From NCBI GenBank assembly GCA_027532555.1, contig JAPZTJ010000009.1:230484-294483 (forward strand): a DNA stretch of 64,000 nucleotides, written 5' to 3'. The notes beneath the pieces are model-generated. The model saw only the letters and a list, made by a program, of their open reading frames with translations, was not told the origin of the DNA and ran no database searches. Positions within the stretch are counted from its first letter, which is position 1, and every line of letters starts with the position of its first letter. The DNA is from Aquidulcibacter sp. GTDB taxonomy: Bacteria > Pseudomonadota > Alphaproteobacteria > Caulobacterales > Aquidulcibacteraceae. Position numbers and translations under genes: made by a program. Shown here piece by piece: positions 46,678 to 55,303 of the stretch.

Positions 46678-46994
46678 GTCTTAGTTCGCCTTGCATCTCG
46701 CTTTTAGAGTGAGTTCCTAGTCAGTTATAACCAGAAACGTATGTGTAGTCTCGGGTAACGCACTTAGAAAGACTTCGAAGGTGGACAGCTAGGTATCGTT
46801 AATCTATCCACCCGCCGCAAGATCGCTTTCAAGCGGCATTTCGGCGAGGGCACCACCAGTTTCTGCACAAGTGTACAAGACTTGTGTCCTTCGAAAGCTA
46901 ACCAATGCTGTGCCAACATAGGACTTTTACTTCCGGGCCTGCAACTTGCATTGAGCCAACGCATACGTCTCAATTTGGGGCAAGGGTGTATTAG
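46678..46994. other. 317-base intergenic region before the sugar transferase gene
   Basis: No gene is supported here. The minus-strand frame at 46764-46973 has a cysteine- and serine-rich composition without a family pattern. The region holds the inverted repeat CACAAG (46866-46871) and CTTGTG (46881-46886), spaced by nine bases, a possible operator, and AAGGGTG shortly before the ATG at 46995 as a ribosome-binding site. Promoters for the divergent cobW and sugar-transferase genes must both lie here. Confidence 0.4.
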
Positions 46995-47675
46995 ATGAAC
47001 AATATTACCGCAGGGTTTGGTGCCGATCTTGCAGCGGTTAGTTTGTACCGACCAGTGCCCATCAAAGAGCTTTCGGATTCTGCCCGCAGTTTACCTAAGC
47101 GCCTGTTTGATATCGCCTGTTCATGCATCGGATTAGTCTTTCTAGCCCCCCTTTTGATTGCGATTTCTATTGTGATCAAATTGACAGGGCCTGGCCCCGT
47201 CTTGTTCAAACAACTTCGCACTGGCTTGGGTGGAAAAGCCTTTGTGATCTACAAATTTCGCACAATGTCCACGCTAGAAAATGGTAGCCGGGTTGTGCAG
47301 GCCTGCCGCGGAGACAGCCGTATCACGCGGGTCGGCTCGTTCCTTCGTCGTTCCAGTTTGGATGAGTTGCCGCAATTGTGGAATGTCCTAATTGGCGACA
47401 TGTCGATTGTTGGGCCACGCCCTCATGCGGTTGCCCATGATCATTATTACGGGGCTCTTTTGCCAGACTATCGTGATCGATTTCGGGCAAAGCCAGGGAT
47501 AACCGGTCTCGCCCAATGCAACGGCGCGCGCGGTCCCACGGAAACTCTGGACAAAATGAGCCGGCGCATCCGCTTGGATCTAGTTTATATTGAGCGCTGG
47601 TCGCTAGCGATGGAAGCCCGAATCCTTGTCAAAACGGTTTCAATCATCGTCACCGGGGACGCCTGCGCCTTTTAA
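46995..47675 (+). CDS. Small monotopic phosphoglycosyl transferase (bacterial sugar transferase)
   Basis: A 226-residue initiating enzyme that moves a sugar-1-phosphate onto undecaprenyl phosphate. The re-entrant membrane helix and catalytic core are [56 protein letters not shown], followed by [25 protein letters not shown] and [14 protein letters not shown], all signature blocks. It lacks the N-terminal four-helix bundle of WcaJ-type enzymes, so it is like PssY/PssZ or PglC. It is isolated, with no glycosyltransferase cluster nearby. It probably contributes to exopolysaccharide or holdfast-type polymer; the sugar is unknown. Confidence 0.93.
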   Translation: MNNITAGFGADLAAVSLYRPVPIKELSDSARSLPKRLFDIACSCIGLVFLAPLLIAISIVIKLTGPGPVLFKQLRTGLGGKAFVIYKFRTMSTLENGSRVVQACRGDSRITRVGSFLRRSSLDELPQLWNVLIGDMSIVGPRPHAVAHDHYYGALLPDYRDRFRAKPGITGLAQCNGARGPTETLDKMSRRIRLDLVYIERWSLAMEARILVKTVSIIVTGDACAF

Positions 47676-47764
47676 GGCAGTGTAATTTCCAATTACGCCT
47701 AAGAAGGGTCTCGCCAGAACGTCTCGCTGCACTATGATAGAGACATCGTCATAGGAGACTTGGC

Positions 47765-48760
47765 TTGATTTCGCGTCGCACCCTTCTTGCAGCCAGTTTG
47801 GCTACACCATTAGCCCTATCCGCCTGCGGTCCAGAAAAGCCCGCAGAGAAAGCGGGCCGTGTGCGCATCCGCTTCGCCACAGACTGGCGGGCGCAAGCCG
47901 AACAAGGCGGCTTCTACCAAGCCGTTGCGAAAGGGTTCTATGCGGACAAAGGCTTAGACGTTTCTTTGATTCAGGGCGGACCGAGTGTGAATGTGCCGCA
48001 ATTACTGGCGGCGAATGCCATTGAAATGGGCTTGGGATCCAATGCCCCCATCGTGCTCAGCATGGTCCAAGCTGGCGCAAAGGCAAAGGCGGTCATGGCG
48101 TCGTTTCAAAAGGACCCACAAGTCCTGATCACCCACCCGCGTGCAGATATAAAGTCACTGGCCGATATGAAGGGCAAACCGATCCTATTGGCAGATGCGT
48201 CGATCAATGCTTTCTGGCCATGGCTTAAGGCCAAATATGGCTTCACCGACGATCAGGTCCGCAAATACACCTTCAATTCAGCACCATTTTTGGCGGATCC
48301 TAGTTCGATTCAGCAAGGCTATGTAACCAGCGAGCCCTACACCTTGAAGACACAAGGCAAAATTGACCCGCAAGTCTATTTGCTCGCGGATTCTGGATAC
48401 CCGGGCTATGCTGCGATGACGTTGGTTTCAGACGCCTTTATCGCGGCTCATCCAGAGGCAGTGAAAGGCTTCGTTGAAGCCACCATTGCTGGCTGGAAAG
48501 ACTATCTTCGTGGTGATCCTGCCCCCGGCGATGCCCTGATTACCAAGGATAATCCTGACATGTCGGCCGATCTGTTGAGCCAAGCCCGCGAGAAGCTGTT
48601 GTCCTATGGCATTGTTGAGACCCCAGACGGGGAGATTGGCACAATGAGCCTCGACCGCTGGAAAAGCTTCTTCGACATCATGATTGCTGCAGGTGTTTAT
48701 CCCGCTGATTTGAATTGGGCGTCGGGCATTGATCTCAGCTTTTTGCCACAGAAGTCTTGA
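47765..48760 (+). CDS. ABC transporter substrate-binding lipoprotein, NMT1/THI5-like
   Basis: A 331-residue periplasmic binding protein. The TTG start at 47765 has AGGAG seven bases upstream. The signal sequence ends in the lipobox LSAC (Cys21). The fold begins VRIRFATDWRAQAEQGGFYQAVAKGFYADKGLDVSLIQGGPSVNVPQLL, a pattern of the NitT/TauT or ThiY group. The ligand could be a sulfonate, a pyrimidine precursor or another small organic molecule; nothing in the window decides. The stop overlaps the ATPase start as TGATG. Confidence 0.88.
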   Translation: MISRRTLLAASLATPLALSACGPEKPAEKAGRVRIRFATDWRAQAEQGGFYQAVAKGFYADKGLDVSLIQGGPSVNVPQLLAANAIEMGLGSNAPIVLSMVQAGAKAKAVMASFQKDPQVLITHPRADIKSLADMKGKPILLADASINAFWPWLKAKYGFTDDQVRKYTFNSAPFLADPSSIQQGYVTSEPYTLKTQGKIDPQVYLLADSGYPGYAAMTLVSDAFIAAHPEAVKGFVEATIAGWKDYLRGDPAPGDALITKDNPDMSADLLSQAREKLLSYGIVETPDGEIGTMSLDRWKSFFDIMIAAGVYPADLNWASGIDLSFLPQKS

Positions 48761-49518
48761 TGCCGACTGATCCCCCCATCCGTTTGAGCGCGCAGCAGGC
48801 CTGCGTGCGGTTCGGTACCTTAGAGGCGCTAGGACCGATCGACTTAAGTGTTCGGGCGGGTGAGTGTGTGGTGCTGTTAGGGCCGTCCGGATGTGGGAAA
48901 AGTACGCTGCTGGCTGCGCTCGCGGGCTTACAGGCGGTAGCAAGCGGGGCGGTTCAGGCCGATGCTGCTGGTGGCTCCGATATTCCTGGCGTGGTATTTC
49001 AAGAGCCAAATCTGATGAATTGGGCGACGGCGCAGGACAATGTCGCTTTACCGCTAGCGCTGGCCGGTGTTGACAAGGTTGAACGTCTGGGCCGCGCGCA
49101 AAAGGCCTTGAAGCAGGTTGGCTTAGCTACTTTTTCGGCCGCTTATCCACGGACGCTCTCTGGCGGCATGCGGATGCGGGTGGCTTTGGCACGTGCTTTG
49201 GTCAACGAACCGTCGGCCTTGCTGCTCGACGAGCCCTTTGCAGCCATTGATGAATTGGGGCGGCGCGCGCTGGACGATTTGGTTCTGGGGGCTAAGCGGG
49301 ACCAGAATTTGGCCGTCCTCTTTGTAACACACTCCGTTGATGAGGCGGTTTATCTGGCTGATCGCATTTTGGTGTTAAGCCCAAGGCCCGGGCGTATCAT
49401 GGCTGAAATTGCCGTTCCCCATGTGCCGCGCGATCCGGCCTTCTTAACCTCACCCGCTTTTGCAGAAGCCGCAGCCGCCGCAAGGCGCGTTTTGAGCGCG
49501 CAATTGGTAGCCGCATGA
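48760..49518 (+). CDS. ABC transporter ATP-binding protein, NitT/TauT type
   Basis: A 252-residue ATPase. Walker A is GPSGCGKST; the Q-loop is VVFQEPNLMNWATAQDNVALPL, typical of TauB/SsuB; the signature LSGGMRMRVALARALV and Walker B LLLDEPFAAIDE follow. The ATG at 48760 overlaps the binding-protein stop (TGATG); the TTG one codon earlier is not needed. It overlaps the permease start by four bases. It powers import through the permease. Confidence 0.93.
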   Translation: MPTDPPIRLSAQQACVRFGTLEALGPIDLSVRAGECVVLLGPSGCGKSTLLAALAGLQAVASGAVQADAAGGSDIPGVVFQEPNLMNWATAQDNVALPLALAGVDKVERLGRAQKALKQVGLATFSAAYPRTLSGGMRMRVALARALVNEPSALLLDEPFAAIDELGRRALDDLVLGAKRDQNLAVLFVTHSVDEAVYLADRILVLSPRPGRIMAEIAVPHVPRDPAFLTSPAFAEAAAAARRVLSAQLVAA

Positions 49519-50261
49519 ACCGGATCGACATTGCCCCTATTTTGGCCGGCCTAGCTATGCTCGCCCTATGGGAGGGGCTCACCCGTTTCTTCCAGGTCCC
49601 AACGGTGATCCTACCTCCGCCCAGCGCGATTGGCGCGGCATTGGTAGAGCGCGGACCCCTTCTGCTACCCGCCGCTGGCGTCACCATGGGATTGGCGCTG
49701 ACGGCTTTAGCGATCTCCATTGGGCTTGGAACCTTGATTGCCCTTATCTTTGCCCGCGTGCCGTTATTGGAGCGCAGCTTGGGCCCCTATGCTTTAGTTC
49801 TGCAAGCCACGCCGATTGTTGCTATTGCGCCCTTGGTGATCATTTGGACCGGTATTGAAAACCCCCGCCGGGCCATTCTGATCCTTGCCGTCATCGTGGC
49901 GGTATTCCCGGTTCTGACCTCTGCATTGGCTGGCCTAAAGGCAGTAGATCCCGGTCTAGACCGCTTGTTTCGCCTCCACAAAGCCAGCAGCACGCAGCGC
50001 TTCCTGCGCTTGGAATTGCCAACCGCCGCGCCCTTTTTATTGGCGGGGATCAAGACGGCGGCTGGTTTGTCGCTCGTCGGTGTCGTGGTGGCCGAATTTG
50101 TCGCCGGAACCGGGGCAACGGGTGGCCTGTCATGGCGCTTGGTGGAGGCTGGCAATCGATTGGAGACGGCAACCATGTTTGCCGCGCTCTTCCTGTTGGC
50201 ATTGATGGGCCTTGCCTTAAATGCCGTGCTCGCCCTGATTGAGAAGCGAATCCGGGCTTAG
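49515..50261 (+). CDS. ABC transporter permease, NitT/TauT type
   Basis: A 248-residue permease with about six membrane segments. The cytoplasmic EAA-type loop is ALAGLKAVDPGLDRLFRLHKASSTQRFLRLELPTAAPFLLAGIK, and the later segment LVGVVVAEFVAGTGATGGLSWRLVEAGNRLETATMFAALFLLALMG is typical of TauC/SsuC. The start overlaps the ATPase stop by ATGA, making a three-gene importer. Its 3' end overlaps the convergent epimerase gene by four bases. Confidence 0.92.
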   Translation: MNRIDIAPILAGLAMLALWEGLTRFFQVPTVILPPPSAIGAALVERGPLLLPAAGVTMGLALTALAISIGLGTLIALIFARVPLLERSLGPYALVLQATPIVAIAPLVIIWTGIENPRRAILILAVIVAVFPVLTSALAGLKAVDPGLDRLFRLHKASSTQRFLRLELPTAAPFLLAGIKTAAGLSLVGVVVAEFVAGTGATGGLSWRLVEAGNRLETATMFAALFLLALMGLALNAVLALIEKRIRA

Positions 50262-51121
50262 AGTCCTTGACGCGCTTTGAGGTCCGAGAAGCAATCAGCG
50301 AGGCCTTCGACATAGCTCGGGAAAGCCAGCTTCCAGCCCAGTTCCTCTTTCGCGCGCGCATTCGAAACACGTTTGCATTCACTGTAAAAGCGCTTGCCCA
50401 TTTCCGATAGGCCAGCTGCCTCAAATGGGATCAATGGCGGCGGCTCCCGCCCCAACAACTTGCAAGCCTCAACAATCACCTCGCCAGAAGCACAGGGGTG
50501 GTCGTCGCAAATATTGTAAATGCGGCCGGGATTGGGTTTGGCGACGCTGGCAGTCAATGCGGAGACAATGTCTGCGCGGTGAGCGCGTGAAAACACTTGC
50601 CCGGGCTTATCGATCCGCCGCGCGGTGCGCGACAGGACCTGTTCTAAAGCGCTGCGGCCAGGGCCATAAATGCCGGGCAGGCGAAAAACATGGGCTGGGC
50701 TGGGTATCGCCCGCCACGCGGCCTCTGCCTCTGCCCGTCGTTTGGCTTCGATGGATAAAGGCGTAGGCGGATCATCCTCAAACGCCCAGCCACCGGCCCG
50801 GTCGCCATAAACCCCGGTGGTGGACAAATAGCCGATCCAAGTCCCCCCTTTGGGAGTCCAAGTTGGGGATAGAGCCAGAAGGGCAGGGTCTCCCTCCGTG
50901 CCGGGCGGGATAGAAGCAAGGATGTGGGTCGCAGTTTGGGCGGCCTCAATCAGTTCGGCACTTGCGGTCCCAGCAAACAGGATTGGTGTGATGCCCGCTT
51001 GGCGTAGGCCTTCAGCACTGTCAGCACTTCGACATGTGCCTTGCACCAAGGCCCCTTGTTCGGCCATGGTTTGGGCGAATGCGGTGCCGACATAGCCGCA
51101 GCCCAAGACTAAAACGCGCAT
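50258..51121 (-). CDS. NAD(P)-dependent epimerase/reductase, YeeZ-like SDR
   Basis: A 287-residue extended short-chain dehydrogenase-like protein. The dinucleotide-binding motif is VLVLGCGYVGTAFAQTMAEQG near residue 3. YLSTTGVYGDRAGGWAFED holds the catalytic Tyr region (TGVYGD), and FRLPGIYGPGRSALEQV the typical PGIYGPGR of the family. The usual YxxxK is replaced by a shorter context, as in YeeZ-type proteins, so catalysis is uncertain. The substrate is unknown. It stands alone, divergent from the TPR gene. Confidence 0.85.
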   Translation of the reverse strand: MRVLVLGCGYVGTAFAQTMAEQGALVQGTCRSADSAEGLRQAGITPILFAGTASAELIEAAQTATHILASIPPGTEGDPALLALSPTWTPKGGTWIGYLSTTGVYGDRAGGWAFEDDPPTPLSIEAKRRAEAEAAWRAIPSPAHVFRLPGIYGPGRSALEQVLSRTARRIDKPGQVFSRAHRADIVSALTASVAKPNPGRIYNICDDHPCASGEVIVEACKLLGREPPPLIPFEAAGLSEMGKRFYSECKRVSNARAKEELGWKLAFPSYVEGLADCFSDLKARQGL

Positions 51122-51174
51122 TTGTTCAAACCCTTTGCCTCAGTTTTGCCTTTTAACCGCATCAAAAGAACCCG

Positions 51175-51867
51175 ATGAGCTCTTCTGTGACCCTTCGATC
51201 CGCCCTTTTTACGACCCTGATCCCGATTGCGCTATCGGTCTTTCTTTTGGGGACTTCAGCGCAAGCTGGAACTGATCCACGCGATGCTGGGCGTCTGCAA
51301 GCTTGCATGACCAAGGCAGAGACTAAGCCAGAAGAAGCGTTAGAAGACGGATTTGTCTGGCGCAGCCAAGGTGGCGGCGCATTTGCGGAGCAATGTATCG
51401 CCATCGCCCGTATCGAAAGCGGCGACATTGGTGGTGGGGCAGAACGCCTAACAGCTTTAGCTTCCGCCCCCGATGCCGGTGATCTAGATCAACGCGTTTT
51501 GATCATGGCGCGTGCGGCCAATGCGTGGCTGATGATTGAAGAGTTCAAGCCAGCGCAAAAGGTTCTCGATGCCGCTTTGAAACTGAAACCGGGCGAGCCT
51601 GACCTCTTAATCGACCGGGCGCGCGCCAAGGCTGGCCAAGGCCTCTGGGCAGAGGCGCAAGCGGACCTGACGGCGTGCTTGTCGACCAGGCCGCTGGATG
51701 TACTTGCCTTGCGCCTGCGGGCGGAAACCCTGCTGCAGCAAAAATCCTATGAGGCGGCAGAACTCGACATCGCCCAAGCCCTTCGTCTCGCACCAAAAGA
51801 GGTCGATAATTGGCTGGTGCGGGGACGGATCCAAGAAGCGCGCCGTTTGGGTCGAGCACCAGATTAG
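51175..51867 (+). CDS. Exported tetratricopeptide-repeat protein
   Basis: A 230-residue protein. A signal peptide (SALFTTLIPIALSVFLLGTSAQA) ends near residue 31. TPR-like helical pairs cover about 95-225: AANAWLMIEEFKPAQKVLDAALKLKPGEPDLLIDRARAKAGQGLWAEAQADLTACLSTRPLDVLALRLRAETLLQQKSYEAAELDIAQALRLAP, with the A-x-x-x-Y/F-x-x-A pattern. It probably acts as a periplasmic scaffold; partner unknown. It follows the epimerase gene divergently, with 53 bases between. Confidence 0.8.
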   Translation: MSSSVTLRSALFTTLIPIALSVFLLGTSAQAGTDPRDAGRLQACMTKAETKPEEALEDGFVWRSQGGGAFAEQCIAIARIESGDIGGGAERLTALASAPDAGDLDQRVLIMARAANAWLMIEEFKPAQKVLDAALKLKPGEPDLLIDRARAKAGQGLWAEAQADLTACLSTRPLDVLALRLRAETLLQQKSYEAAELDIAQALRLAPKEVDNWLVRGRIQEARRLGRAPD

Positions 51868-51959
51868 GCCCCACCTGTAACCGCCTCAAGCCTGTTACTT
51901 GATCACAGCGTGAACTACGTCCAAGGATAAGCCGCTAAACCATGATTTAGGGGCTAATC

Positions 51960-53633
51960 GTGACACAACCTGCTGCTTCGTCGCCTGTTGAACCGCAAAA
52001 ACTGAAGACCGTTGTCGCAGCGTCTGCTGCTGGTACTGTCTTTGAGTGGTATGACTTTTTCATCTTTGGCCTTCTGGCCTCTGTGATGGGCCAGCACTTT
52101 TTTGCCGGTTCGCCCCCTGCCGCCCAATTTATCTTCGCACTTTTGACCTTTGGCGTTGGCTTCGCGGCGCGCCCGCTGGGCGCTGTGGTGTTCGGAGCGA
52201 TTGGCGACACCAAAGGGCGCAAAGGCGCATTCTTGGTCACCATCGTCATGATGGGTGCCTCCACCTTCGCTGTGGGTCTCCTGCCCGATTATGACCAGAT
52301 CGGCATTTGGGCTCCTATTTTGCTGGTAACTTTACGGATCGCGCAAGGCTTTGCGTTGGGCGGCGAATATGGCGGGGCTGTGATTTATGTCGCAGAGCAC
52401 TCGCCAGCCCATAAACGCGGGTGGAACACGTCTTGGGTGCAGACTTCGGCGGCCGGGGGATTGCTGCTCGCGTTGACCGTCGTCTTTCTGACCCGCCTGA
52501 TTTTGGGCGAAGAAGCCTTCCAGGCTTGGGGATGGCGCGTGCCATTCCTCCTGTCGGTTTTCTTGCTCGCGATTGCTTTGTGGATCCGCTTGCAATTGGA
52601 AGAAAGCCCGATGTTTAAGGCGCTAAAGGAAGAAGGCGCTGCTTCTAAAGCACCCTTGTCTGATGCGTTTGGTCAATGGCGCAACTTGAAGCTGATCCTG
52701 CTCGCCTTGTTTGGCCTGATGATGGCGCAGGGCGTGGTTTGGTATACGGGCTTCTTCTATGTCCAAGTCTTCTTGGAGCGGCAGTTGAAAGTTGACCCCC
52801 AGATCATCAATATCTGGCTTTTGATCATCACCGCTATCTCCGCTGTCTTGTACGTTTTCTTCGGCTGGCTATCGGACAAAATGGGCCGCAAGCCGGTTAT
52901 GCTGGCCGGCATGATTTTGGCGGTGTTGAGCTTCTTCCCAGCTTTTCATCAATTGGCCAAAGCGGCCAATCCAGACTTGGTCGCCGCCCAAACTGCGACG
53001 CCCATTATCGTCCGTGCAGACCCAGCAACTTGTTCGGTGCAGTTCAACCCCGTTGGCAAAACGCCAGACGGCAGAGACGCCTTCTCGTCTAGCTGTGATG
53101 TGGCCAAGAGTTATCTTACCAATTCGGGCATTTCGTATGACAACGAGGTGGCACCCGCAGGCGCAAATGCGCAAGTCAGAATCGGGACTGTCACCCTGGA
53201 TAGCATCGATATCTCGGCCCTCGATGCAAAGGCGCAAAAAGCTGCCAAGGATGCATTTGGGGCCAAGTTGAAAGCAGCTTTGAAAGCGGCAAACTATCCT
53301 GACAAAGCAGATCCAGCCAAAATCGATCATCTAGCCGTTTTGGCTTATTTGATGGTGTTTGTGGTTGCCGCGACAGCGCTCTACGGCCCGTTGGCAGCGG
53401 CTCTGGTAGAAATGTTCCCAACCCGTATCCGCTATACGGCTTTGTCGGTGCCCTATCACGTCGGGACAGGTTTCTTTGGGGGCTTTATGCCCGCCACAGC
53501 CGTCGCCATCGTGGCAACCACCGGCAATATGTATTCCGGTCTTTGGTATCCGGTGATTATTACCGCTATCAGCGTTGTGGTGGCCCTGATCTTCCTACCC
53601 GAGACAAAGGATCGCTCGATACATGATCTCTAG
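51960..53633 (+). CDS. MHS-family major facilitator transporter with large internal insert
   Basis: A 557-residue symporter of the metabolite:H+ symporter group, about 12 membrane segments. ASAAGTVFEWYDFFIFGLLA, GAIGDTKGRKGAFLVTIVMM and EYGGAVIYVAEHSPAHKRGWNTSW are diagnostic. Between segments 9 and 10 (about residues 330-460) there is a long soluble insert (PIIVRADPATCSVQFNPVGK to LKAALKAANYPDKADPAKI) with two cysteines, a form that recurs in a subset of alphaproteobacterial members. It starts at GTG with AGGGG seven bases upstream. Its cargo is probably a carboxylate or a compatible solute, but this cannot be settled here. Confidence 0.9.
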   Translation: MTQPAASSPVEPQKLKTVVAASAAGTVFEWYDFFIFGLLASVMGQHFFAGSPPAAQFIFALLTFGVGFAARPLGAVVFGAIGDTKGRKGAFLVTIVMMGASTFAVGLLPDYDQIGIWAPILLVTLRIAQGFALGGEYGGAVIYVAEHSPAHKRGWNTSWVQTSAAGGLLLALTVVFLTRLILGEEAFQAWGWRVPFLLSVFLLAIALWIRLQLEESPMFKALKEEGAASKAPLSDAFGQWRNLKLILLALFGLMMAQGVVWYTGFFYVQVFLERQLKVDPQIINIWLLIITAISAVLYVFFGWLSDKMGRKPVMLAGMILAVLSFFPAFHQLAKAANPDLVAAQTATPIIVRADPATCSVQFNPVGKTPDGRDAFSSSCDVAKSYLTNSGISYDNEVAPAGANAQVRIGTVTLDSIDISALDAKAQKAAKDAFGAKLKAALKAANYPDKADPAKIDHLAVLAYLMVFVVAATALYGPLAAALVEMFPTRIRYTALSVPYHVGTGFFGGFMPATAVAIVATTGNMYSGLWYPVIITAISVVVALIFLPETKDRSIHDL

Positions 53634-53832
53634 AGCGCAACTTTTGCCGAAGGCGGGATCGCGAGTATTTGATGTATGAAGCTGACGCACCCGTCATTTT
53701 TCAATTGATCCTTTAGAAATTTGTGTCATGTTAGGCTTAGAAGCGACACACCTAGATGTCGCTCTATGCTCAAGGACCAAAGCTGGGATTCCAAAGACCC
53801 GGTCACGAATTTAAATGGGAGTGATTGAAAGC

Positions 53833-54969
53833 ATGACAACCTCGCACATTACCAAGGACGCGCTGTATGACGCGGTAGCGCCAACTGACTTCGCTGCTTT
53901 GTTGGAGATTGACCGGCATACAAGCCGTTCGACAGCTTTCGACAAAATCATCTCTGCCACCCATGATCATTTCTGGGACCCAACAGACAAGCGCTACATC
54001 GATTTTGATGAGCCGTTTGACATGGAAAATCAGGCCTTGTTGCCAGATCATATGGTTCCAGCCCTTGAGACCCCATATGTCCAAGAATTCTTCAAGGATA
54101 AGCCGAAAGAGCTGATCCGCTTTAAGAATGAGATGGCCCGTTGGCAATTGTCGGCCATTTTGCATGGCGAGCAAGGCGCTCTGAACCTTTCTGCATCGCT
54201 CTGCCACGTGCTCCGCGATGCTGGCGCACAGGAATATGCGGCTAATCAAGCCCGTGAAGAGGCCCGCCACGTTGCAGCATTCGCGGCCTATATCAAAGCC
54301 CGTTGGGGCAGCCCACTGCCATGCGGCGAAGTGTTGAAGACTTTGTTGGTCGACATCGTTCATGCGCCTGAAGTCTACAAGAAGGTTGTTGGCATGCAGA
54401 TGCTGATCGAAGGCCTCGCCATGGGTGCCTTTGCGATGATCTACAAAGAATGGAATGACCCACTGGCCCGTAAACTAACGCAATTGGTCATGACAGACGA
54501 AGCCTTCCACCATAAATTCGGTAAAATCTGGGCAGATCGCACCATTCCAAAGTTGGATGCGGCAGAACATGCAATTGTTGAAGACTGGGCGGCGCATTGC
54601 TTCCAGACCCTGTTGTTCAACTTGGTTGCGCCGCATCAAATGCGCGCCATCTATGACGAGTTTGGTCTCGATCCAGACATCATCATGGTCCAGTTCCAAG
54701 AGATGGTCACCGATGAAGACCGTCGTGAACGGATGAAGGAAGCCACCAATATCTTCCGCGTTCTGGTGAAGACCTTGTGGAATGCCAATATCATCACCGA
54801 TCGCACCAAGGCTTTCTATGCCATGTATGTCGACTTCGCTGAGTTTGAGGCCGAAGGTGAGCATATGGTCGGCGACGATATCGCCGAAGATGGCATTCGC
54901 TTCCTGCAGGCGGTGAACTTCGGTGTGAACACCGATGCCTTGAAGCAAGTGAAGATTGCTGCCGAATAA
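53833..54969 (+). CDS. Ferritin-like diiron protein, function unassigned
   Basis: A 378-residue protein with all six ligands of a carboxylate-bridged diiron site in order: E113 (ILHGEQGALN), E143-xx-H146 (REEARHVAAF), E193 (LIEGLAMGAF) and E223-xx-H226 (MTDEAFHHKF). This layout occurs in ribonucleotide reductase R2-like proteins, fatty-acid desaturases and N-oxygenases. The ATG at 53833 has GGGAG ten bases upstream and is preferred to the 53815 ATG. No ribonucleotide reductase large-subunit gene or reductase partner is in the window. It ends at an intrinsic terminator. Conserved chemistry is likely; the reaction is not known. Confidence 0.8.
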   Translation: MTTSHITKDALYDAVAPTDFAALLEIDRHTSRSTAFDKIISATHDHFWDPTDKRYIDFDEPFDMENQALLPDHMVPALETPYVQEFFKDKPKELIRFKNEMARWQLSAILHGEQGALNLSASLCHVLRDAGAQEYAANQAREEARHVAAFAAYIKARWGSPLPCGEVLKTLLVDIVHAPEVYKKVVGMQMLIEGLAMGAFAMIYKEWNDPLARKLTQLVMTDEAFHHKFGKIWADRTIPKLDAAEHAIVEDWAAHCFQTLLFNLVAPHQMRAIYDEFGLDPDIIMVQFQEMVTDEDRRERMKEATNIFRVLVKTLWNANIITDRTKAFYAMYVDFAEFEAEGEHMVGDDIAEDGIRFLQAVNFGVNTDALKQVKIAAE

Positions 54970-54993
54970 GTATTTGGCAGTTTGCTTTATCCG

Positions 54994-55022
54994 AAGCCCC
55001 GCTGGTTTTGCCGGCGGGGCTT
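54994..55022 (+). terminator. Intrinsic terminator after the diiron-protein gene
   Basis: AAGCCCCGC (54994-55002) pairs with GCGGGGCTT (55014-55022), extended by GG/CC inside, followed by TTCGTTT. It lies 25 bases after the stop at 54969. Confidence 0.85.
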
Positions 55023-55125
55023 TTCGTTTCTGCCAATTGTTCGCGAAGGTGACTCTAAAATCTAGCCAGTCGGATCAGGTCAAGTTCTTATTGACCCAAA
55101 GTTACGCCCCCCGAAGCAGTCTGCG

Positions 55126-55151
55126 TTAACTCTCATTAACCGCGCATTTAC
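55126..55151 (+). promoter_or_regulatory. CtrA-like half-site cluster upstream of the PodJ-like gene
   Basis: TTAAC at 55126-55130, TTAACC at 55136-55141 and TTTACC at 55147-55152 are evenly spaced at 10 to 11 bases. The pair TTAA-N7-TTTAC (55136-55151) fits the CtrA consensus TTAA-N7-TTAAC with one mismatch. A GANTC site (GATTC, 55298-55302) lies just before the start codon. Regulation by CtrA is inferred. Confidence 0.45.
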
Positions 55152-55303
55152 CATAACAGCCCCAAGTCGAGCAGGACGAAGAAAGTCGAAACCACACTTT
55201 GGACTGTTCAAATTCTGCGAAGCAGTAAATGAACGATCAGGGTAGTTGAATTTCTTCGGAAATTTCTTGTTGGGCCGCAAAACTTGGCGGAAGAGTGATT
55301 CGA

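Noticed and set aside
46764..46973. 69-residue open frame before the sugar transferase gene
   Set aside because: No motif, poor composition, and it lies in a divergent regulatory gap.
47676..47764. TPP or other riboswitch before the ABC importer
   Set aside because: The leader is under 90 bases and lacks CTGAGA and the other conserved TPP blocks; only a small GTAATT/AATTAC repeat is seen.
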